DNA of 25,267 bases from IMG/VR virus record IMGVR_UViG_3300027712_000138, positions 1 through 25,267 of that record; one strand, written 5' to 3'. Position 1 is the first letter of the stretch; every line of letters starts with the position of its first letter. Source of the stretch: a virus. This document shows, one piece after another, positions 1 to 6,761 of the stretch. The notes beneath the pieces were generated by a model. That model was not told the origin of the DNA. It saw nothing but the letters and a program-made list of their open reading frames with translations, and did no database searches. The position numbers and the translations under genes are program-made.

Positions 1-213
1 GGCCACGATAAGGCCACACTCAAAGGCTGACCAGGTGCCGTCCTCGCGCTCGCCAAGCATTGACTCAAGGGCCACAACTTGCCAGTCGTCAAGGATCAAG
101 CCAGCGCTCGCGCTGAGGTCAACGACCTCGGCGATCGCGTTAGAGCTAGACGGTGGGACGACGAGAGCGCGCGGCTTCGGCGCGACGGCTCTCACGACGG
201 TCGGAGATTTCAT
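1..213 (-). CDS. terL: Terminase large subunit, N-terminal fragment (runs off the window)
   Basis: This is the start of the ATPase/nuclease motor that packages phage DNA into the prohead. Only 71 codons are inside the window, read from ATG 213-211 down to position 1 with no stop. The visible part has a short basic leader and then LILDDWQVVALESMLG, DGTWSAFECGLIVA, which is the typical segment just ahead of the Walker A region in actinophage terminases (usual form LDDWQ, GERxDGxW, FEVGLVV). The Walker A and B motifs and the nuclease domain lie outside. The start overlaps the 3' end of the preceding small gene by 68 nt. I am confident of the family; the exact start could be different because no strong ribosome site is visible inside the overlapped gene. 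Confidence 0.88.
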   Translation of the reverse strand, partial: MKSPTVVRAVAPKPRALVVPPSSSNAIAEVVDLSASAGLILDDWQVVALESMLGEREDGTWSAFECGLIVA

Positions 214-406
214 CGACGGGGCTGGCCTTTCCGGTAGGCACGCGGTCGACTGCCTCAATGGCGGCCACTAACTGGCGCGCGATCGCGGCGGCTTCGTTGT
301 CACTTGCACGCTCAAGACGTTGGGCCAAGTTGTCGCGGATCGCCTCAAGGGCTTGGGTCTTGGTGCCCGTATTCACGACCTCGCTCAGGCTCGGCGTCGG
401 TGTCAT
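146..406 (-). CDS. Small terminase-like / pre-terminase protein (86 aa)
   Basis: This short, helical, charged protein sits directly ahead of the large terminase gene. The position and the opening TPSLSEVVNTGTKTQALEAIRD resemble small proteins placed before terL in many actinophages and often labelled terminase small subunit. The open frame reaches a TTG at 430, but ATG 406 is the better start: GGAGG lies about six bases upstream, and residues from there match the family pattern. The C-terminus is very basic (RRESRRAEAARSRRP), consistent with nucleic-acid contact. Residues 15-50 look like an amphipathic helical hairpin. No HTH is obvious, so a true small-terminase role is inferred from position only. 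Confidence 0.65.
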   Translation of the reverse strand: MTPTPSLSEVVNTGTKTQALEAIRDNLAQRLERASDNEAAAIARQLVAAIEAVDRVPTGKASPVDEISDRRESRRAEAARSRRPTV

Positions 407-626
407 CAGGCCCTCCAAGTGGTCGGTCAATTTTCGCGATGCTCGGAGAGCGCCTAGAACTTGTCATCGGACAACTTCACCACGGTCGCACGAGGCTGAA
501 GCCGTGACGGCGATCCTGCGGGCGCTGAAGATGACCACCGCGAAGGCCGTGGGCTTTGGAGAGAAAAAAGAAGCCTGCGGGGTCGTCCGTATGCGCCTAT
601 TTTCGACTTTTCCACTACCCCCACCC
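407..626. other. 220-bp gap between HNH and terminase genes; candidate cos/packaging region
   Basis: No convincing gene is seen on either strand. In HK97-like phages with an HNH gene beside the terminase, the packaging site normally lies next to the terminase genes, so this gap is the natural place to look. It contains a run of six A on the plus strand (565-570) and a GC-rich block near 575-588. I cannot identify the cut site from sequence alone. Confidence 0.3.
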
Positions 627-935
627 TCACCAAGGCCGGCTCGGTCGCACTGCCGAAGCATTGGGTGACCGTCGAGGGTCGACCTTGTCCTGCTTGGAGC
701 TGTTGCAACCGTGATGGGCACCGGCAAGGTTCCCCACGTCGTAGACATCGCCGCCGGCATTGACGGGCACGATGTGGTCAACGGTGGACGCCCATCGCGT
801 TCGCGCTGGAGCGGTGGGATCAAGGGGCAAGCCACACAGGTGGCAGTCTTGGGATCGGGCAAGGATGTACAGGCGCAGGGCCTGCCACTTCCTAGTCTTG
901 CGCCAGTCAGGCGACGAGCTCACGGTTGGCTTCAT
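627..935 (-). CDS. HNH endonuclease
   Basis: A small HNH nuclease of the type found beside terminases, where it assists cleavage of concatemeric DNA at the packaging site. The beta-beta-alpha-metal fold is easy to read: a zinc knuckle CHLCG near residues 33-37, the core STVDHIVPVNAGG near 51-63 (catalytic His of the DH pair), then NLAGAHHGCNSSKQDK near 69-84. The basic N-terminus WRKTRKWQALRLYIL is typical. The ORF opens with TTG followed by ATG; I use the ATG at 935. The start lies inside the 3' end of the 47-codon gene upstream, suggesting coupled translation. There is no clear Shine-Dalgarno sequence. Confidence 0.9.
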   Translation of the reverse strand: MKPTVSSSPDWRKTRKWQALRLYILARSQDCHLCGLPLDPTAPARTRWASTVDHIVPVNAGGDVYDVGNLAGAHHGCNSSKQDKVDPRRSPNASAVRPSRPW

Positions 936-1050
936 CAAGTAGGCGATCTATTGCACGGGCGAAGACTTCAATGTCTTGGCCGGCGGCTTCGGCTTTGCGC
1001 TTGCTTTCGAGTGCATGCTCTAGGGCTGTGGTGATCTCGGGATCAAGCAT
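907..1050 (-). CDS. Small hypothetical protein (47 aa), helical
   Basis: A short gene from ATG 1050 to TGA 907. The product is almost entirely helix-forming and charged: MLDPEITTALEHALESKRKA, then a second helix ending in LLDEANRELVA. A GAGGCGG ribosome site lies just ahead of the ATG, and the stop overlaps the start of the HNH nuclease gene by 29 nt, as expected for a coupled pair. The amino-acid content and codon use match neighbouring genes. I do not recognise a family; position suggests a partner of the packaging module. Confidence 0.6.
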   Translation of the reverse strand: MLDPEITTALEHALESKRKAEAAGQDIEVFARAIDRLLDEANRELVA

Positions 1051-1074
1051 TAGCTGACCGCCTCGCAATAGACA

Positions 1075-1100
1075 AGCCCCAAGCGTTTGGGCTTGGGGCT
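1075..1100 (-). terminator. Stem-loop at end of early operon, possible terminator
   Basis: A perfect 10-bp inverted repeat (AGCCCCAAGC / GCTTGGGGCT) with a 6-base loop lies between the last early gene and the packaging genes. On the minus strand it is followed by only a weak T-rich stretch (TTGTCTATTG), so termination efficiency is uncertain. Its position marks a natural border between early transcription and the HNH/terminase genes. Confidence 0.5.
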
Positions 1101-1153
1101 GTTTGAGGGCGCACTTATCTAGTGGCGTTTCATTGTGACACAGGTCTGAGACA

Positions 1154-1387
1154 TTACCTTGGGGCGGTGTCGAGCCAAGCGGTCAACACTAACTCGGTGA
1201 TCTCCTGGTAGTAATCGGTGAAGAACTCCTCGGCCTCATCGAGGTCGGTGTTCAAGGTGACGGCGCGCACGACGCGGTTGATGATGGCCACCGTGGCACT
1301 CCATCCGGTTTCCATTTCGGTGACGATGACGTAGCCGTTGCGCCGGCTGAGGTGGTGCATCTCGACGCCGACTTGGGTCATCTTCAT
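1154..1387 (-). CDS. Hypothetical protein (77 aa)
   Basis: A small protein at the end of the early operon. The ATG at 1387 overlaps the upstream stop as ATGA, so the pair is coupled. An alternative ATG occurs two codons later. The sequence suggests a short beta sheet (GYVIVTEMETGWSATVAI) followed by an acidic helical region (TDLDEAEEFFTDYYQEITEL). No known motif, signal peptide or membrane segment is seen. The hairpin at 1075-1100 follows. Confidence 0.7.
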   Translation of the reverse strand: MKMTQVGVEMHHLSRRNGYVIVTEMETGWSATVAIINRVVRAVTLNTDLDEAEEFFTDYYQEITELVLTAWLDTAPR

Positions 1388-2118
1388 GCGCTGGCCTTGG
1401 CAAGTTCGAGCAGGTCGGCGAGGTCGTAGAGGTGACGCGCGCGATCACCTTTGCCAACGGTGTGGACTTTGCCTCGTTGCACCCATTTGCGGATCGTGGC
1501 CGGCGTGATGGTGTAGCCAAGGTCGTGGAGTCGCGCGCTGGCAACGTAAGCGTCAACGGGGCCGACAGGGTCGCATCCCAGCAGGAGTCCAAGGCGTGGC
1601 CACGTGTCGGCTTCCCACGTGGTGGAGCACACCTTGCAGGAGATGGAGCGCTCAAGGGTGGTGACCATGAGCACGCCAGTGCAGGGGCTGCCATCGGTCA
1701 GGGTGCCAGGGCAGGTTCCGATGGTCAGGGTGGGCTCGCGCTGGACGAGGGCTCGGTGGCAGCCTTCGATGGCGTCGTCGACTTCGTTGAAGAGCTCGTC
1801 GATGAAGGGCTGGTCAAGGAGCCAGGGCAGGTGCTTGGTGAGGTAGCGCGCGACGGCTTTGAGGTTGGCCTTGGGTAGGGCGATGCCTTGGTCTTCGCTG
1901 ACGATGCGAGCCCAGCCAACGAGGACACTTTCGAGCTGCACGCGCGCGTTGGCGATCTCTTCACGGTAGGGAAGTGGGTAGGAGCGCGAGGCGCTTCGTG
2001 TGGATGACTGGCCAGTGCCGTCGTTGGGTAGTCGGGCCAGTAGTTGCTCGACGAGGAAGTCGACGTCGGTGAGGTGGCTTTCCAGTGTTGCGATGTCTTC
2101 ACCGCGAAGGACGCTCAC
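1384..2118 (-). CDS. Zinc-ribbon and helix-turn-helix DNA-binding protein
   Basis: A 244-residue protein with two recognisable parts. A zinc ribbon sits at about residues 134-170, with C136 and C146 paired with C161 and C164 (TCPG...PCTG, then SCKVC). A C-terminal MerR-like/HTH_17 helix-turn-helix spans about 187-240 (DAYVASARLHDLGYTITPAT, IRKWVQRGKV, then RHLYDLADLLEL). The N-terminal 120 residues are helical and unassigned. Proteins of this layout are common in actinophage early operons and are annotated only as HTH DNA-binding proteins. The likely role is regulation or replication accessory work, but the target is unknown. The start is GTG 2118, the first available, with a poor ribosome site. 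Confidence 0.8.
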   Translation of the reverse strand: MSVLRGEDIATLESHLTDVDFLVEQLLARLPNDGTGQSSTRSASRSYPLPYREEIANARVQLESVLVGWARIVSEDQGIALPKANLKAVARYLTKHLPWLLDQPFIDELFNEVDDAIEGCHRALVQREPTLTIGTCPGTLTDGSPCTGVLMVTTLERSISCKVCSTTWEADTWPRLGLLLGCDPVGPVDAYVASARLHDLGYTITPATIRKWVQRGKVHTVGKGDRARHLYDLADLLELAKASA

Positions 2119-2236
2119 AGCGTCGCCGAATCACTTGTTTGAAGCCAAGCCATGTAGCCGTCGGCTGCGGCTTCAGGCCTGCGCCTCAGGCTAACATGGT
2201 GTGTCAACTGAGGCTCTGTGCCTGACCTGTTTGGAT
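2119..2236. other. 118-bp intergenic region with hairpins
   Basis: This gap separates the helicase gene from the zinc-ribbon/HTH gene and is one of the few breaks in the early operon. On the minus strand it can form GCCTG/CAGGC and a longer GAAGCC/GGCTTC pairing enclosing a small AGCC/GGCT stem. There is no T tract. It might hold a processing site or secondary promoter; nothing decisive is visible. Confidence 0.3.
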
Positions 2237-3811
2237 TCATCGGTCAATCTCCCATTGGTTGAGGGGGGCGATTTCGTTCGCGGCGTTGTACTTGTTGATG
2301 TGGGTGTAGCGGGTGTGACCGAGGTCGTTTGTTGCCTGCGAGATGAAGCCTTCTTTGACGAGGGCGTCGATGGCGTTGTGGATGGCTTGGGCTTGGAGCC
2401 ATCCCTTGTTCTTGTCATAGGTGTCTTTGATGGCGTTGACGAGTTTGGTCTTGGACAGGTTTTGCTTGGGCGAGCTGGCGAGGATTTCGCTGGCCGCTTC
2501 CATCAGTGAGGTGGGCCGGCTCGGGTCGAAGGCGTCCTTGTCGATGTAGGCCACGATCGTGCCGTCGGGGGCGGTGGAGTCCAGGCGGAAGGTGCCAAGG
2601 TTCCCGCTGGGCGCGTGCGCTCGCACTCCACCTGGGCGGTCTTTGGTGACCTTGAGCGCGATCTTGCCGTGCATACCTGGGGCGGGGATGGCGATGGCAC
2701 TGGCGTGGAGGTAGAGACCGTTGACGATGCGCTTCTTGGCGATGCCACCGATCGCGTAGCCGGTGTTTCCGTTTGTCGTTTTGGGTAGGTGGTCAATGGT
2801 CAGCACGGCGGTGCGCTCGGCGACCATTGGCATCAGGACGGTGCGATAGGCGTGGGAGATGTCGTCGTTGGAGTTGGAGTCCAAGCCGAGCATGGGCACG
2901 AGCTCACCGATGGAGTCGATGACCAGGTAGTCGGGGCAATAGTCCACGATTTGGTCGCGCACGATGCGCAACTCGGGCGGGGACTCGGGTGCGTAATACC
3001 TGAAGCGGCTCGGGTCGCCGAGCACTGTGGGGTCGGCCCCAAGTTTGCGGAACCGGTCGACGGTGTCGATGTCGCCGTTGTGGTCGATGTCGATCAGGGC
3101 AACGCTGCCCCCATCGTTGAACACTTGGGTCGCGATGTGCATCGCCAGCCACGTCTTGGCCGTTTCGGGGTCGCCATAGATGCCGTTGACTTTGCCCCGA
3201 TAAAGGAGGGGCACACCATCGAAGCGCGAGCCCAGGCTTGGCTTGGTGGGTTCACGCCTTTCACCGCGCGCGACCCAGGAAAGGTCGACGTGGGCGGGGC
3301 CTTCGGGTTCGGCTTCGGGTTCGCCTTGGTCTTGTCCACCTTTGGCGGCGTTGTCTGGGTCAAGGCCGAGGTCTTTGAGTAGCCGCAGGCTGACGGTGGC
3401 CGGTAGGCCAGGCGTGGGGTCAGCGTTGAAGGCGGCCAGCGCGCTGATCTCTTCACGCGGTGGCACGATGCGCGGGGAGTCCCTACCGGTGCGCGCCGAG
3501 GCAAGGGTCGCCTCAATCTCGCGGTCATCTAGGCCGATGGTTTTGGCCACTGCGCTCAGCTGCTGCTCGACCTCACCGGCGTCAAGTTCACCGGAGCCGA
3601 CGAACTGGTTGAGCACGAAGGCGGCCTTGTTGAGGGCATGGTTTCGACCACCTTCACCGGTTGCACCAAGTTCTTGGAGTTCACCGCGCACCGCCGCCGC
3701 GACGTAGGCACTGTGGTCACCTTCGCGCGCGGGCAAGTTGTCCAGGTCAAGGATGGCGCCACCTCGCGCGGGCTTGGTGGCGAGCATGTCAACGAGCCAG
3801 TCAAGGCTCAC
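2237..3811 (-). CDS. RecA/RepA-type replicative helicase-like ATPase
   Basis: A 524-residue P-loop ATPase, probably the replicative helicase working with the adjacent prim-pol primase. An N-terminal helical region (about 30-115) resembles the domain that in other phages links prim-pol to helicase. A Pro/Glu/Gly-rich linker follows near 155-175. The RecA core begins near 200: Walker A is GDPETAKT at 213-220, in which alanine replaces the usual glycine before Lys-Thr, as in the RepA/AAA_25 group. Walker B is LVIDS at 296-300. LTIDHLPK marks a later core strand. The C-terminal 90 residues look like a winged helix (LSKTKLVNAI, AIHNAIDALVKEGFI). Start GTG 3811 overlaps the upstream stop as GTGA, which fixes it. 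Confidence 0.87.
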   Translation of the reverse strand: MSLDWLVDMLATKPARGGAILDLDNLPAREGDHSAYVAAAVRGELQELGATGEGGRNHALNKAAFVLNQFVGSGELDAGEVEQQLSAVAKTIGLDDREIEATLASARTGRDSPRIVPPREEISALAAFNADPTPGLPATVSLRLLKDLGLDPDNAAKGGQDQGEPEAEPEGPAHVDLSWVARGERREPTKPSLGSRFDGVPLLYRGKVNGIYGDPETAKTWLAMHIATQVFNDGGSVALIDIDHNGDIDTVDRFRKLGADPTVLGDPSRFRYYAPESPPELRIVRDQIVDYCPDYLVIDSIGELVPMLGLDSNSNDDISHAYRTVLMPMVAERTAVLTIDHLPKTTNGNTGYAIGGIAKKRIVNGLYLHASAIAIPAPGMHGKIALKVTKDRPGGVRAHAPSGNLGTFRLDSTAPDGTIVAYIDKDAFDPSRPTSLMEAASEILASSPKQNLSKTKLVNAIKDTYDKNKGWLQAQAIHNAIDALVKEGFISQATNDLGHTRYTHINKYNAANEIAPLNQWEIDR

Positions 3812-3969
3812 GTGATCGGGTGGGCGCTGTAAAGGATGGTGGATCCGTCGGCTAGTTGCGCGCGGTAGTAGCCGGCAAGGTAGCCGACGAGCTCCTTGAC
3901 GATGGTGGCGTCTTGACCGTGCCAGGTGACCGCGTCACCGATGTCAGGCCCACCTTGCTGGCCACTCAT
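3808..3969 (-). CDS. Small hypothetical protein (53 aa)
   Basis: A gene of 53 codons between the prim-pol partner gene and the helicase gene. Its ATG (3969) overlaps the upstream stop as ATGA, and its own stop overlaps the helicase GTG as GTGA, so it is framed on both sides by coupled junctions. The product (MSGQQGGPDIGDAVTWHGQD, then a VKELVGYLAGYYRAQL stretch) is neutral, rich in Gly and Tyr, and ends in SAHPIT. The pattern GDAVTWHG...A looks like a small beta-barrel-type fold, but I recognise no family. Confidence 0.75.
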   Translation of the reverse strand: MSGQQGGPDIGDAVTWHGQDATIVKELVGYLAGYYRAQLADGSTILYSAHPIT

Positions 3970-4199
3970 GGGGTGCCCTCGCCGTCTTCGTTGTCATCAA
4001 AGGAAGCACGTCGGGCTTGTTGCATGTTGTAGTCCTCGATGAACGTGGCGATGCGTTCAATGGTCGCGTAGGCGGCGATGGCGTAGGTGTCTTGCGTGCG
4101 TGTTCGGTTGCACTCCGGATGGGTTCCGTCGCAGTCGCACAGGAAAGCGAACGGTGTGAAACGGTCACGGATGAGGTAGGGCAGGTCGTGGATGTTCAT
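3966..4199 (-). CDS. Hypothetical protein between primase and helicase (77 aa)
   Basis: A small acidic-tailed protein. ATG 4199 overlaps the prim-pol stop (ATGA) and its stop overlaps the next start in the same way. A Cys/His cluster FLCDCDGTHPEC near residues 19-30 may bind a metal. A helix (TYAIAAYATIERIATFIEDY) follows, then an acidic end (DDNEDGEG). The location inside the replication cassette suggests an accessory role in primase/helicase work, inferred from context only. Confidence 0.72.
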   Translation of the reverse strand: MNIHDLPYLIRDRFTPFAFLCDCDGTHPECNRTRTQDTYAIAAYATIERIATFIEDYNMQQARRASFDDNEDGEGTP

Positions 4200-4819
4200 G
4201 CCGCGACCTTGAGCGCGTTCCAGTGCTCGATGAGGCGGGTGGGTGTGTTTGACCACCGGTAGATCGAGCCGTTGGGGTGGCGTGATGGCGGGGCCACGAT
4301 GTAGCCGTTGGCTCCTCGGGTGTCGGTGCCGGCGCCAAGTTTGCCGGCGCTGTTCTTGATCCCGATGACGGGCAGGATGATGTGGCGACCGCGACCGGTG
4401 ATCGACATCGCGAGCATGTCGTCCACGAGTCGCTCTTGCATGGCGAGCATCGACTCGAAACCGTCGGAGCCGTCGAAGTCGATGACGTCGAAGGTGCGAC
4501 CGGTGGGGATGCCGATGTTGGCTTGTGGTGTTTTGCTCCACCACGCGCGCACGGTGTCGATGTCGCTTGTGGCGATCTCGAGCCACTTGCCCAGTGGCTG
4601 GTTCTTGGTGCCAGGGGCGAGCGGGAAGATGTCCACGCCAAGGCTGGCGTAGTAGAGCGCGTAATCGGTCAGCGCGGTGGGCGATGCAAGCTTGGTGTCG
4701 CGTTCTTGGTCTTCTTGGTCTAGTTGCGCGAGGAAGGCGTCCTTGTCACTGGCGGCGTCGTAGGCCGCGAGCAGGTCAAGGTCGTCTCGGTCGCGCCATA
4801 GTGGTGATGTGTTCGGCAT
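4196..4819 (-). CDS. Bifunctional primase-polymerase (archaeo-eukaryotic primase, prim-pol domain)
   Basis: This 207-residue protein is a stand-alone prim-pol domain that would make primers, and possibly extend them, for phage replication. The three AEP motifs are present: DVIDFDG with catalytic D114 and D116; TGRGRHIIL at 141-149 with H146; and GTDTRGANGYIVAPPS at 164-179, the third catalytic region with D166/R168. The first 45 residues are an extra charged helical extension ahead of the usual LxxALxYASLGVxIFPLxPGxK opening. The helicase normally found on the same chain is encoded two genes later. A ribosome site (AAGGGG) lies seven bases ahead of ATG 4819. The gene follows a long hairpin at 4874-4921. 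Confidence 0.93.
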   Translation of the reverse strand: MPNTSPLWRDRDDLDLLAAYDAASDKDAFLAQLDQEDQERDTKLASPTALTDYALYYASLGVDIFPLAPGTKNQPLGKWLEIATSDIDTVRAWWSKTPQANIGIPTGRTFDVIDFDGSDGFESMLAMQERLVDDMLAMSITGRGRHIILPVIGIKNSAGKLGAGTDTRGANGYIVAPPSRHPNGSIYRWSNTPTRLIEHWNALKVAA

Positions 4820-4873
4820 TGGTTGACCCCTTCGGTCGGTGTCGAGCAGGTGGATGGTCGCGCTGTGGGGTTC

Positions 4874-4921
4874 GGTGACCGGCTCGCCTTGACTGAGAGG
4901 TAGCGAGACGAGCCGATCACC
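4874..4921. other. Long hairpin upstream of the prim-pol gene
   Basis: Two 13-base arms (4874-4886, GGTGACCGGCTCG, and 4909-4921, CGAGCCGATCACC) pair along their whole length except for one wobble, with a 22-base loop. This is the main content of the 113-bp gap between the ssDNA-binding-like gene and the prim-pol gene. No T tract follows on either strand, so a simple intrinsic terminator is unlikely. A regulatory RNA structure, a processing site or a replication-origin hairpin are possible. Confidence 0.6.
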
Positions 4922-4932
4922 GAGGGGGTGCG

Positions 4933-5319
4933 CTAGAACGGAGCAGCAATCTCCGGTTGCGCCTTCAGGTAAGCCCTGGCCAGTGTCTTGTCGGCCTCGG
5001 TGCTATCGGTGATAATCCAAGCGCCCTTCGCCCCTGGCTTAGATGGCGGAAGCTGACCGACTCGGCCCAAGACCATCCCGCCGATCTTCGGCTTGAGCTG
5101 TGGTCGTAGCCCCTTGCCGAAGATCAAGATGTCGTCAAAGGTCTGGCCCTTCAGGTCACCATCGAGCACGGCGACGTTGGCGCGGATCGCATTGGTCACA
5201 CCATGCACGGTGACCATGTCTATCTCTTCGCCTAATACGTCGACGAGGATCAAGCCGCCGTTGAGTTCGTTCCAGTCCACTCCGGTAAATGAGGCTGGAT
5301 TTGAGAATTGGTCGGTCAT
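4933..5319 (-). CDS. ssDNA-binding-like early protein (128 aa)
   Basis: The sequence resembles a conserved group of actinophage early proteins with an OB-fold-like beta content: NELNGGLILVDVLGEE, TVHGVTNAIRANVAVLDGD, FDDILIFGKGLRPQL, GGMVLGRVGQ, then WIITDSTEADKTLARAYL. These are commonly found beside exonuclease and primase genes, and I infer a ssDNA-binding or replication accessory role. The group is often left as hypothetical, so function is tentative. ATG 5319 overlaps the upstream stop as ATGA. The gene ends just before the hairpin at 4874-4921. Confidence 0.72.
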   Translation of the reverse strand: MTDQFSNPASFTGVDWNELNGGLILVDVLGEEIDMVTVHGVTNAIRANVAVLDGDLKGQTFDDILIFGKGLRPQLKPKIGGMVLGRVGQLPPSKPGAKGAWIITDSTEADKTLARAYLKAQPEIAAPF

Positions 5320-5663
5320 GCGCTTCTTCCTTCTTTTGTTTTGACCTCAGGCTCCGGTCGGATCGAGGTGGTATGCACCTGCTCGCACTGTTTGCAGCGG
5401 ACAGGTTTCTCGCAGTGGTGTGCTGCGAAGATTGGATAGCCGTGCAGTTCGTTCAGCATCGGGCGCTCCTTGTATTGCTCGCCGCGTCGCTCGAAGAACG
5501 GGCCGGTCAACTTCTCGCCGATGCGCACCGGCTCGGGGAATAACTCCCAGACGAAAATCGGGCCATTGGGTTCGGTGGCGACCTGGATGGTGGGCTGACC
5601 GCAGCGCTGGCACTTTGATGGCTTGCCCACGATGCCGGCGTTGACTGCTTGCCTGCCGGTCAT
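5316..5663 (-). CDS. Zinc-ribbon hypothetical protein (115 aa)
   Basis: A small protein with two metal-binding half-sites: KCQRCG near residues 17-22 and HHCEKPVRCKQC near 81-92. Between them is a beta-rich stretch (TIQVATEPNGPIFVWELFPE). The C-terminus is charged and probably disordered. ATG 5663 overlaps the upstream stop as ATGA, and its stop overlaps the next gene the same way. It lies between an exonuclease and an ssDNA-binding-like protein, so a nucleic-acid role is plausible, but no family name is certain. Confidence 0.72.
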   Translation of the reverse strand: MTGRQAVNAGIVGKPSKCQRCGQPTIQVATEPNGPIFVWELFPEPVRIGEKLTGPFFERRGEQYKERPMLNELHGYPIFAAHHCEKPVRCKQCEQVHTTSIRPEPEVKTKEGRSA

Positions 5664-5794
5664 GGCGTGACCTCGGTGACTTCATACAAGTCAGCGCGAC
5701 ACTGTGGGCAGAAGGGCACCTCTTCGCCGGTGTCCAGGGTGAGCCAACCGTCGGCGGTGTCCTTGCACGCCGAGCACTTCAGCAGCCGACTCAT
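5660..5794 (-). CDS. Small zinc-ribbon protein (44 aa)
   Basis: A 44-codon gene with ATGA overlaps at both ends (5794 and 5663). The product carries two CxxC knuckles, KCSAC near residue 6 and FCPQC near residue 28, separated by an 18-residue beta hairpin (TADGWLTLDTGEEVP). This is a minimal rubredoxin-like or zinc-ribbon fold. Such one-ribbon proteins are frequent in phage replication operons; the partner is unknown. Confidence 0.78.
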   Translation of the reverse strand: MSRLLKCSACKDTADGWLTLDTGEEVPFCPQCRADLYEVTEVTP

Positions 5795-6576
5795 GCGCCC
5801 CACGCCTTGACCAAAGACTTCGAGCCAGCACGTGCAGCTCGCACTTCGCGCGCGAGTTCGCAGAGCAGGCCGGCGGCGCCGATGTTGACTTCGTAGACCT
5901 TCGTCTTGCCTTCACCGCGTGGGATGTGGATCAAGATCGCGGTGGAAAGGTCAGCGCCAAGGGGTGAAGTTTCGCCGGTCTTGATGTCGTAAAGTTCGGC
6001 GCCGGCGTAGCACGCCAACTGGATCGCGGTCGACAGTGGCCGCAACGTGCCGGTCTTCTTATCGCCGACGAGTTGGCGGCCTTGTCCGTCGATGTAGAGG
6101 TGGTCGAAGGTGCCGGCGACACCTAGTTCATGGTTGACCACGAACTGCTCAGTGGCCGCGACCACGAGACCGGCGTCTTGGATGGCGCGGTGATAGGAGT
6201 CCACGTCGTCGCGCATGTGCTCGGGGGTGTGGTGATCCTTGCCTGGCTCAGTGAAGCGGTGGATCGCGGTGCCATAGTCGGCTTTGATGTTGAGCATCGC
6301 GGCATCGGCGGCGCGCTCCACGACCTCGTTCAAGCCTTTGTCGGCGTATTCCATGCCCACGATCAGGTCGCACAGTTCACGGCGCGCAGCCAAACCAAGG
6401 GCGACGTGCTTGGCTTTCCAGGTGGCCAGACCACCACCATCGTCCAAGGTTGAAGCGAAGGTCGAGATGCGGGTGTAGCCCTGCACTTTGCCGGTGCTCG
6501 GGTTGAGGATCATGGGTCGGCCCCAGCCGTCGCGCTCGATGTCAGCGTCCACACTCGTGAACTGGTCGTCGGTCAT
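5791..6576 (-). CDS. PD-(D/E)XK family exonuclease (Cas4/RecB-like)
   Basis: A 261-residue nuclease of the phage recombination/replication type. Visible core: GTAIHRFTE with H106; EQFVVNHELGVAGTFDHLYI with E143 and metal-binding D158; LVGDKKTG with D172 and K174, the D-x-K of the active site; and the trailing QLACYAGA helix (Q186, Y190) that follows the site in RecB-type nucleases. The family cuts DNA ends for recombination or repair. The next genes encode a zinc ribbon and an ssDNA-binding-like protein, which fits a recombination set. ATG 6576 overlaps the upstream stop as ATGA. Confidence 0.88.
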   Translation of the reverse strand: MTDDQFTSVDADIERDGWGRPMILNPSTGKVQGYTRISTFASTLDDGGGLATWKAKHVALGLAARRELCDLIVGMEYADKGLNEVVERAADAAMLNIKADYGTAIHRFTEPGKDHHTPEHMRDDVDSYHRAIQDAGLVVAATEQFVVNHELGVAGTFDHLYIDGQGRQLVGDKKTGTLRPLSTAIQLACYAGAELYDIKTGETSPLGADLSTAILIHIPRGEGKTKVYEVNIGAAGLLCELAREVRAARAGSKSLVKAWGA

Positions 6577-6761
6577 GGCGTGCCCTCTTCCTTTTGTGTT
6601 GACTCTTTGGTCAGGTGCTTGGTGAGGGTCAGCAGGCTCTCGGCGATTGACATCAGCGCGAGGACTTGGGCGCTCGCGAGGGTCTCGGCCTTGACGAGGC
6701 GCGACATCGTCTCGGCGACGTTCAGGAAGTCCTTGGCGTCGGTTTCGTACATGGTGGTCAT
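6573..6761 (-). CDS. Hypothetical helical protein (62 aa)
   Basis: The gene starts at ATG 6761, overlapping the stop of the membrane protein gene (ATGA), and its stop overlaps the exonuclease ATG. The product is one long predicted helix region (FLNVAETMSRLVKAETLASA, QVLALMSIAESLLTLTKHL) with a charged tail. The regular hydrophobic spacing suggests a dimeric coiled coil or helical hairpin. A longer frame starting at 7121 exists but runs over the membrane protein gene and is not supported. No family recognised. Confidence 0.7.
   Translation of the reverse strand: MTTMYETDAKDFLNVAETMSRLVKAETLASAQVLALMSIAESLLTLTKHLTKESTQKEEGTP

Noticed and set aside
454-862. Minus-strand frames over the HNH gene and the gap
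   Set aside because: They overlap the HNH gene in other frames and have basic low-complexity products with no ribosome site.
1432-1878. Plus-strand frame opposite the zinc-ribbon/HTH gene
   Set aside because: It is a shadow of high-GC coding on the other strand with no ribosome site and low-complexity composition.
2789-3382. Plus-strand 197-codon frame opposite the helicase gene
   Set aside because: Rich in GV/DVDV-type repeats caused by opposite-strand codons; the opposite frame has clear Walker motifs.
3966-4586. Long minus frame of 206 codons
   Set aside because: Its first two thirds overlap the prim-pol gene out of frame and are Arg/His-rich shadow; only the end from 4199 is a gene.
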